DNA from: Oscillospiraceae bacterium
GTDB taxonomy: Bacteria; Bacillota_A; Clostridia; Saccharofermentanales; Saccharofermentanaceae
Direction of reading: 5' to 3'
DNA length: 5,954 nucleotides
Assembly: GCA_902791885.1 (NCBI GenBank)
Contig: CADAXO010000063.1
Span: 10,501-16,454 of the forward strand
This document shows, one piece after another, positions 1-4,442 of the stretch. The notes under the pieces were generated by a model. The model made no database searches and was not told the origin of the DNA. It worked only from the letters and a program-made list of their open reading frames with translations. Position 1 is the first letter of the stretch; each line of letters begins with the position of its first letter. The position numbers and the translations under genes were made by a program.

Positions 1-839
1 GCACCGAAAGCGGGATCCGACATATCAGTAAAGCCGGACTTGCTGTCTACGGGAAGCGTACGGTTGAAAGGGTCCTGAACGTTATATGAATTCTTGTCGA
101 ATACGGGAGAAACACCTGAAACCGGCGCCTGTACGAAAGGATTCGTTCCGTAAGCCTGACCGTTGCCCGCAGGACGCTGTGCCTGAGGAGCACGTCTTTG
201 AACGTGACGCTGGGCCGCTCTTCTGGCGTTATTGTTTCTTACGGCATTACCGACAGCCTTAGCTGTCTTCTTGACCGTTTTCTTAAGCGATATATGGAAA
301 ACAAGGATAATCTGAGAAGCAATAAGTCCGATAAGGACAACAATAGATGCGATCTTGCCGCATACTGTATTGAGGGAAACAGCAAGAAGCCCACCCAGTA
401 TTCCTCCGGGGATTACTTTATTGCCGTTAACGGGAGTGATCAAAGTTGCATCAGAACCGGACTTCCAAAGCATTGCGATAGCTTCGGATGCCTTATACTT
501 CTGGTCTGCATCAGACATACAAAGCGATTTGAAGTAGATAAAATCCATCGTGATAACGGAAAGCAACGCCGACAGACAGATAAGGAAAATGATCACCGAT
601 CTTATACGGATCGGTGAAACGCCTTTTCTTTTCTCGATAAAGAAATCGATTGAAGCGTAAAGAAGGAAAACAGGGATCATGAATGCGGAGGATCCGATAA
701 AGCCGCCGCCGACTGTCTTCAGAAGATTTCCGAGGACTCCTGTTACATCACCGGGAAGATAATACAAGAGAATAAGCGCTATTGCGCAGAAAAAAAGAAC
801 TATTCCCGTTACTTCTCTTTTACTCTCAAAGTTATTCAA
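1..839 (-). CDS. ftsK: DNA translocase FtsK/SpoIIIE, N-terminal membrane domain (partial, cut by window edge)
   Basis: Partial gene: 279 codons are visible and the frame is still open at position 1. I translated this frame directly; it starts at TTG. Hydrophobic segments lie at about residues 11-29, 45-67, 80-101 and 145-183 (the last is long enough for two helices). A short extracytoplasmic loop sits at about 104-140. This is the layout of the FtsK_4TM domain. It is followed by a basic linker (about 186-217, many K and R), then a polar Q/P/N-rich linker. The RecA-like motor and the gamma DNA-reading domain would lie beyond the window. In the family, the protein sits at the division septum and pumps chromosomal DNA through it during division or sporulation. 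It is the last visible gene of the proC-rnhA-Nudix-ftsK run and overlaps the Nudix stop by four bases. FtsK and SpoIIIE cannot be told apart from this part. Assignment rests on topology, linker and sequence feel, without the motor. Confidence 0.8.
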   Translation of the reverse strand, partial: MNNFESKREVTGIVLFFCAIALILLYYLPGDVTGVLGNLLKTVGGGFIGSSAFMIPVFLLYASIDFFIEKRKGVSPIRIRSVIIFLICLSALLSVITMDFIYFKSLCMSDADQKYKASEAIAMLWKSGSDATLITPVNGNKVIPGGILGGLLAVSLNTVCGKIASIVVLIGLIASQIILVFHISLKKTVKKTAKAVGNAVRNNNARRAAQRHVQRRAPQAQRPAGNGQAYGTNPFVQAPVSGVSPVFDKNSYNVQDPFNRTLPVDSKSGFTDMSDPAFG

Positions 840-1387
840 ATACCAAGTCTCCTTGCAGCTTTATATATGCAAAGCTGCGTCTTACTGTCACTGATCTTAC
901 CGTCTTCCGCCAGCTTGAGAAGTTCCAAAAGAGGTATCTTCTCGACATTAAGGAACTCACCTTCGTCGAGTTTCTGACCTTTCTGCTTCAATCCCCTTGC
1001 CATAAAAAGCCAGATAACTTCACTGTCGTATCCCGGGGACGCGATCATCCCGCCGAACGATGTGATCTCAGAAGCCTCGAATCCCGTCTCCTCGAGAAGT
1101 TCCCTCGTTGCACATGAAAGCGGCTCTTCACCGGGTTCAAGCTTGCCCGCAGGTACTTCGAGAAGCAATTCTTCAAAAGGGCTTCTGAACTGTCTGACCA
1201 TATAGCAATTGAGATCATCATCTATCGGAAGCACACATGCACCTCCGTGATGGAGAACGATCTCTCTTTTGGCAGTCCTTCCGTCAGGCAGACTGACCGT
1301 CTTTACAATTGTATCAAAAACTCTCCCGTGGAATATGACTTCAGAGTCTTTTGTTGTTTCAATTAAGTTACGATATCGCTCTTCCAT
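836..1387 (-). CDS. nudF: Nudix hydrolase, ADP-ribose pyrophosphatase type
   Basis: A 183-residue protein, the usual length for bacterial ADP-ribose pyrophosphatases, which split ADP-ribose into AMP and ribose 5-phosphate in the cytoplasm. The complete Nudix box (G-x5-E-x7-R-E-U-x-E-E-x-G-U) is at residues 81-103, with G81, E87, R95-E96 and the metal-binding pair E99-E100. Before it comes the family stretch RQFR (65-68) and EVPAGKLE (77-84). A proline at 118, 15 residues after the box and inside SPGYDSE, is typical of the ADP-ribose subgroup. The ATG shares one base with the rnhA stop (TGATG), and AAGGA lies six bases upstream of it, which supports this start. It is the third gene of the operon and its end overlaps ftsK by four bases. 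Family is clear; substrate is inferred from the flanking motifs, and other nucleoside-diphosphate sugars remain possible. Confidence 0.88.
   Translation of the reverse strand: MEERYRNLIETTKDSEVIFHGRVFDTIVKTVSLPDGRTAKREIVLHHGGACVLPIDDDLNCYMVRQFRSPFEELLLEVPAGKLEPGEEPLSCATRELLEETGFEASEITSFGGMIASPGYDSEVIWLFMARGLKQKGQKLDEGEFLNVEKIPLLELLKLAEDGKISDSKTQLCIYKAARRLGI
837..854 (-). promoter_or_regulatory. Ribosome binding site and TTG start of ftsK
   Basis: AAGGAG (854-849) stands nine bases before TTG (839-837), inside the last codons of the Nudix gene, where its two arginine codons AGG AGA form most of the site. In the ftsK frame a TAA lies eight codons upstream of the TTG and no ATG or GTG comes between, so TTG is the only plausible start near the site. 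TTG overlaps the Nudix TGA as TTGA, which suggests coupled translation. Confidence 0.75.
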
Positions 1388-1842
1388 CAGCTATCCTTCG
1401 CATACTTTCTGGACTGCTCGACTGCAAGCTCATCACACCTGTTATTGAACTCGTTATCAGCATGTCCCTTGACCTTGATAAACTCGACTTTGTGGAAATT
1501 GGTAAGCTTAAGAAGCTCCTCCCAAAGGTCTTTATTCGCTACAGGATCCTTGGCACTGTTGACCCAGCCTCTCTTCTGCCAGCCCTCGATCCAGTGCTGA
1601 TTGAAAGCGTTAACGACATAAGCACTGTCGGAATAAAGCTTGACGTCGCAAGGTCTCGTAAGAAGTGCAAGACTCTTGATCACGGCCATAAGTTCCATTC
1701 TGTTATTGGTGGTATGCGCTTCTCCCCCGCTTATCTCGCGGCTGACGCCGGAAGCTGACAGGATGGCACCCCAGCCGCCGGGACCGGGATTACCTGAACA
1801 TGCGCCGTCTGTGTATATCGTTACTTTGGTAAGTTCCGCCAT
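1387..1842 (-). CDS. rnhA: Ribonuclease HI
   Basis: A 151-residue type 1 RNase H that cuts the RNA strand of RNA/DNA hybrids, acting in R-loop and Okazaki-primer removal. All catalytic residues are seen: D12 in YTDG, E50 in NNRMEL, D72 in YSDSAY and D137 in CDELA, plus the mobile histidine H127 in KGHADN. These correspond to D10, E48, D70, D134 and H124 of the Escherichia coli enzyme. The tryptophan-rich basic handle (about 84-107, with HWIEGWQKRGW) is present, so this is the full bacterial form rather than a short one, and there is no extra hybrid-binding domain at the N-terminus. The ATG overlaps the proC stop by one base (TGATG), with AGGGA five bases before it. It sits second in the operon, so its translation probably depends on ribosomes finishing proC. 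Confidence 0.95.
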   Translation of the reverse strand: MAELTKVTIYTDGACSGNPGPGGWGAILSASGVSREISGGEAHTTNNRMELMAVIKSLALLTRPCDVKLYSDSAYVVNAFNQHWIEGWQKRGWVNSAKDPVANKDLWEELLKLTNFHKVEFIKVKGHADNEFNNRCDELAVEQSRKYAKDS

Positions 1843-2639
1843 CAGTTTCCCTGCATCTTACGTGTCTTCTCGGCAGCAGCAGTAACTGACTTGATCACTG
1901 CATTTCTGAAGCCGTTCTCTTCGAGAGCCATGACACCTTCGATAGTAGTTCCTGCAGGACTTGTAACCTGATCCTTAAGGACTGCGGGATGAACACCGGT
2001 ATCGAGACAAAGCTTACCTGAACCTGCAACAGTTGCAGCTGCAATCTTAAGAGCATCAGCTCTCTTGATACCGAGTGCTACAGCAGCATCACTCATGGCT
2101 TCGATAAAGAGCATTACGTAAGCAGGACCTGTACCGGAAACACATCCGATAGCATCGAGAGTCTTCTCATCACATAAAACAACGATACCGCATGTCTCGA
2201 AAAGCTTCTGTACAAAAGCTGTCTCTTCCTCATTCAATCCGACAGGACAGATAGCTGAAACTCCGCTTCCTACCTGTGCGGGTGTATTAGGCATGATTCT
2301 TACGAACTTTCTGCCTCTTAAGATACTATCAATCCTTGAAGTTGTAACTGCAGCCGCTATGGACAAAACTATCGTATTCTCTCCGAGAGAATCCTTAATC
2401 CCCTTCAAAGTATCATCAAAGTGCTGGGGCTTTACAGCCATCAACACATAATCACTGTCCTTAACGTCATTATTGGGATCTTCAGACTTATTTACGCCGA
2501 ATTCTTCAGCAGTCTTCACGGCTGCTTCATTAATTATGTCATAGACAAAAACTTCCTCTGACTTAAGCACTCCACCGCTGACAAAGCCCCTAATCAGGGC
2601 TCTTCCCATATTGCCTGCTCCGATTACCGTAAGCTTCAT
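1842..2639 (-). CDS. proC: Pyrroline-5-carboxylate reductase
   Basis: A 265-residue enzyme of normal family length that makes the last step of proline synthesis, reducing 1-pyrroline-5-carboxylate to proline with NAD(P)H in the cytoplasm. The Rossmann glycine motif GAGNMG is at residues 7-12, the dinucleotide-site MAVKPQ at 67-72, and MPNTP at 116-120. The dimerisation domain carries SGTGPAY (168-174) and the family signature around SPAGTTIEG (227-235). The start ATG has AGAGGT seven bases upstream. It is the first gene of a four-gene run (proC, rnhA, Nudix, ftsK) and has its own promoter in the gap shared with tRNA-Trp. A proline transporter gene, apparently broken, lies about 1.8 kb away on the same strand but is not in the same operon. 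Nothing in the sequence suggests damage or transfer. Confidence 0.96.
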   Translation of the reverse strand: MKLTVIGAGNMGRALIRGFVSGGVLKSEEVFVYDIINEAAVKTAEEFGVNKSEDPNNDVKDSDYVLMAVKPQHFDDTLKGIKDSLGENTIVLSIAAAVTTSRIDSILRGRKFVRIMPNTPAQVGSGVSAICPVGLNEEETAFVQKLFETCGIVVLCDEKTLDAIGCVSGTGPAYVMLFIEAMSDAAVALGIKRADALKIAAATVAGSGKLCLDTGVHPAVLKDQVTSPAGTTIEGVMALEENGFRNAVIKSVTAAAEKTRKMQGN

Positions 2640-2671
2640 AATCCGTACCTCTTATTATTAATATAAAAAGC

Positions 2672-2700
2672 ATGATAACATTACGCTTGACATGTTGCAA
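2672..2700 (-). promoter_or_regulatory. Probable sigma-A promoter of the proC-rnhA-Nudix-ftsK operon
   Basis: On the minus strand, TTGCAA (2700-2695) is followed after exactly 17 bases by TATCAT (2677-2672). The expected start of transcription is near 2665, giving a short leader of about 25 bases before the proC ATG with its AGAGGT site. It is interleaved with the tRNA promoter on the other strand. Read from the sequence only. Confidence 0.6.
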
Positions 2701-2715
2701 ACCTAACTGTAAACT
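2687..2715 (+). promoter_or_regulatory. Probable sigma-A promoter of the tRNA-Trp gene
   Basis: A perfect TTGACA (2687-2692), a 17-base spacer and TAAACT (2710-2715) precede the tRNA. The expected start is about 2722, ten bases before the mature tRNA 5' end, so the 5' leader removed by RNase P would be very short. A consensus -35 box is usual for stable-RNA promoters. Confidence 0.65.
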
Positions 2716-2731
2716 ACTATCCGTTGCGTAC

Positions 2732-2806
2732 AGGGGAGTGGCTCAACGGTAGAGCAGCGGTCTCCAAAACCGCCGGTTGCGCGTTCGAATCGTGTCTCCC
2801 CTGCCA
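2732..2806 (+). tRNA. trnW: tRNA-Trp (anticodon CCA), with encoded 3' CCA
   Basis: The cloverleaf folds by eye. A seven-base-pair acceptor stem pairs 2732-2738 with 2796-2802. The D stem GCTC/GAGC is at 2741-2744 and 2752-2755. The anticodon stem GCGGT/ACCGC is at 2757-2761 and 2769-2773, with loop CTCCAAA and anticodon CCA at 2764-2766. The variable loop has five bases. The T stem 2779-2783/2791-2795 includes two G-U pairs, and its loop is TTCGAAT. The discriminator is G2803, as expected for bacterial tRNA-Trp, and CCA (2804-2806) is encoded. It reads UGG codons. The reading frame of the downstream membrane protein runs antisense through 2743-2806. No hairpin with a T-run follows on this strand, so the 3' end is not explained by an obvious terminator. 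Confidence 0.96.
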
Positions 2807-3651
2807 AACAAAAAATCAAGATTGGCCGTTGGCATGATATCGAATGCCAGATAGTTAACGTCGCCGGTTATTATCGATACCCTGTATGCGACGTCCTGTC
2901 TTACCGTAAACTCATTGGTTCCCATATTCTCAACCGCATGGCTTATAAGAAGCTGAACGTCATGGTCAGATACATCAGGCATAAACGTCTGCAGATAACT
3001 ACCAAAGAATATATAGATGAAGTTGATGTAGTTGGGATCACTGTAATTTTCAGCATCAAGACTTGCCATTACTCTTAAGGCAACTATCTCACCGTTGGAC
3101 TTAAGAGCGCTTCCCTGAATAGCCGTACTGAAATTAGTAGCCGTATTGGGGATCGCAGCATAGAAATAGATATACTTGTCGTTCTGCTTATTCTGAGCTT
3201 CACCGGCAGCTGTCAGAGAGACATTGGAAGACTCCTGGTATGTAACTTCCGGAATAGCGAAGTTATAAGGCATCAGGACAGAGTTATAAAGACCTGTAGT
3301 CTGATACTGAGTTCTGTAGTCATCTATTGTAATACCGAGTGTCTTAACAGAGAACATCGGAACTACAAATTTTACAACTGCGAGTACAATAGCGATAACA
3401 ATACAAAGAATACAGGCCGGTATTATCGGATCCTTCTTGCACTTGTCGATAAAAGTCGTCTTACCGGAATTATTCTTGTTATTTCCTGAAGCCTTCTCAG
3501 AAGCTTCCTTCTCCTTCTGCTTCTTCGCCTTCTTCTCGGCAACTATCTTCTTAACACGCTCACCCTTGGACTTGTTAAGCACTTCCAGGGCACGTTCGTA
3601 TTCCTCGTTATCAGTTATCTCATCAGAGAGCTTCTCTTTATCTTCGGCCAT
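2743..3651 (-). CDS. Unrecognised single-pass membrane protein whose C-terminus is antisense to tRNA-Trp
   Basis: I do not recognise this 302-residue protein. Residues 1-73 are highly charged (E/K-rich, probably helical or coiled coil at about 14-55), and end in a basic stretch before one hydrophobic segment at about 75-100. The positive charges on the N-terminal side suggest a cytoplasmic N-terminus and an exported domain of about 180 residues. That domain is rich in Y, N, S, T and short beta-like runs, with no catalytic motif that I can name. The ATG has GAGGT seven bases upstream, and a good promoter precedes it, so the start is well supported. The end is odd: residues 283-302 and the stop are encoded by the complement of the tRNA, giving an arginine-rich tail unlike the rest. 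The native end may be lost by an indel or rearrangement near 2807-2830; a TGA in the next frame lies at 2818-2816. No neighbour suggests a role. Confidence 0.7.
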   Translation of the reverse strand: MAEDKEKLSDEITDNEEYERALEVLNKSKGERVKKIVAEKKAKKQKEKEASEKASGNNKNNSGKTTFIDKCKKDPIIPACILCIVIAIVLAVVKFVVPMFSVKTLGITIDDYRTQYQTTGLYNSVLMPYNFAIPEVTYQESSNVSLTAAGEAQNKQNDKYIYFYAAIPNTATNFSTAIQGSALKSNGEIVALRVMASLDAENYSDPNYINFIYIFFGSYLQTFMPDVSDHDVQLLISHAVENMGTNEFTVRQDVAYRVSIITGDVNYLAFDIMPTANLDFLFGRGDTIRTRNRRFWRPLLYR

Positions 3652-3670
3652 TTGTTATACCTCATTTCTT

Positions 3671-3706
3671 AAGCGATGTAATTTTAATATGTTTGCATAA
3701 TCGCTT
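3671..3706. repeat. 7-bp inverted repeat around the divergent promoter core (possible operator)
   Basis: AAGCGAT at 3671-3677 and its exact reverse complement ATCGCTT at 3700-3706 are separated by 22 bases. One arm covers the expected start site of the minus-strand promoter, and the other overlaps its -35 box and the spacer of the plus-strand promoter. Arm centres are 29 bp apart, a little under three helical turns. This could bind a dimeric regulator or be chance in a short AT-rich gap; no regulator gene is in the window. Confidence 0.3.
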
Positions 3707-3709
3707 CAA
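3681..3709 (-). promoter_or_regulatory. Probable sigma-A promoter of the unrecognised membrane-protein gene
   Basis: On the minus strand, TTGAAG (3709-3704), a 17-base spacer and TAAAAT (3686-3681) make a good promoter. The expected start is near 3674, about 23 bases before the ATG at 3651, with GAGGT in between. Its -35 box overlaps one arm of a 7-bp inverted repeat and the other arm lies at the expected start site. Confidence 0.6.
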
Positions 3710-3721
3710 CTATTTTATTCT
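3693..3721 (+). promoter_or_regulatory. Probable sigma-A promoter of the short-chain dehydrogenase gene
   Basis: TTGCAT (3693-3698), a 17-base spacer and TATTCT (3716-3721) precede the gene. The expected start is near 3728, leaving a leader of about 22 bases that holds the TGAGGTG ribosome site. The -35 box sits between the -10 and -35 boxes of the opposing promoter, so the two share bases and probably compete for polymerase. Confidence 0.5.
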
Positions 3722-3749
3722 TTTGGCATCTTAACGGTGAGGTGAATTT

Positions 3750-4442
3750 ATGGCACACGTGCTTGTAGCCGGAGGATCAAGAGGCATCGGCGCTTCCACA
3801 GTTGAGCGCTTTGTTAATGAAGGCTTTGATGTAAGCTATTTCTATAAGCATGCGCCCGGAAGCTTGGGGTTTCCTATTAAAGCCGATGTTGAAGTCGAAG
3901 AAGACATCAAAAACGGCGTTAAAGCTGCAACAGATAAGTTCGGTCCCGTAGATATCCTCGTATACTGCGCAGGAATTAGTCTCACCGGTCTTACTACAGA
4001 CTTTTCTTACGACGACTATCAGCATGTAATGAACACCAATTTCGGCGGGCTTTTCGCCGTGTGCAAGGAGATAATCCCTTCCATGGTCTCTGCCAAGAAA
4101 GGCGTAATCACGGCAGTCTCCTCCATGTGGGGACAGACCGGCGCCTCATGCGAGTCGCTCTACGCCGCATCGAAAGGCGCAGTCGACGCTTATGTTAAAT
4201 CCCTTGCTAAAGAACTCGGACCTTCGGGTATCCGCGTCAACGCCGTATCCCCCGGAGTCATCGACACCGACATGATGAATGAATATTCGGACGAAGATAA
4301 GGAGAGCCTCAAGAATGAGACTCCCCTTCAAAGAATCGGAAAACCTTCCGATGTTGCCAATCTTATATTCGATCTGTCTTCCGACAGGTCATCATTTGTT
4401 ACCGGCCAGATAATCGGTATTAACGGCGGCTTCCTTATTTGA
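3750..4442 (+). CDS. ymfI: Short-chain dehydrogenase/reductase, FabG-like; probable EF-P 5-aminopentanone reductase (YmfI type)
   Basis: A 230-residue classical SDR, a cytoplasmic NAD(P)H-dependent oxidoreductase. The cofactor motif GGSRGIG is at residues 8-14, D46 follows in KADV, and YCAG (72-75) replaces the usual NNAG. The catalytic residues are N97, S125, Y138 and K142 (YAASK). The C-terminus ends in TGQIIGINGG, near the family end. The stretch SSMWGQTGASCE (124-135), then PGVIDTDMM (168-176), is what I remember of YmfI, which reduces the 5-aminopentanone group placed on elongation factor P in Bacillus; this is from memory and not searched. A generic 3-oxoacyl-ACP reductase is the alternative, but no fatty-acid genes are near, and no efp gene is in the window. 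The ATG has TGAGGTG just upstream. It is a lone plus-strand gene, divergent from the membrane-protein gene and overlapping the 3' end of putP by eight bases. SDR family is certain; substrate moderate. Confidence 0.9.
   Translation: MAHVLVAGGSRGIGASTVERFVNEGFDVSYFYKHAPGSLGFPIKADVEVEEDIKNGVKAATDKFGPVDILVYCAGISLTGLTTDFSYDDYQHVMNTNFGGLFAVCKEIIPSMVSAKKGVITAVSSMWGQTGASCESLYAASKGAVDAYVKSLAKELGPSGIRVNAVSPGVIDTDMMNEYSDEDKESLKNETPLQRIGKPSDVANLIFDLSSDRSSFVTGQIIGINGGFLI

Noticed and set aside
198..617. Plus-strand open frame of 139 codons
   Set aside because: It is antisense to the ftsK membrane domain, has no family look and no ribosome site; the minus frame reads as clear transmembrane helices plus linker.
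1351..1758. Plus-strand open frame of 135 codons, and others at 782-1117 and 1640-1885
   Set aside because: All are antisense shadows of rnhA, the Nudix gene and proC, whose catalytic motifs are complete on the minus strand.
2810..2849. Hairpin (TGGCAT/ATGCCA, 2830-2835 with 2844-2849) followed on the minus strand by six T (2815-2810), as a terminator
   Set aside because: The stem is only six pairs with an eight-base loop, and the T-run starts 14 bases after it; it also lies inside the reading frame. Too weak to call.
2732..3651. Integrated element at the tRNA-Trp 3' end
   Set aside because: No integrase, no second copy of the tRNA end in the window, and the genes beyond look like ordinary chromosomal genes.
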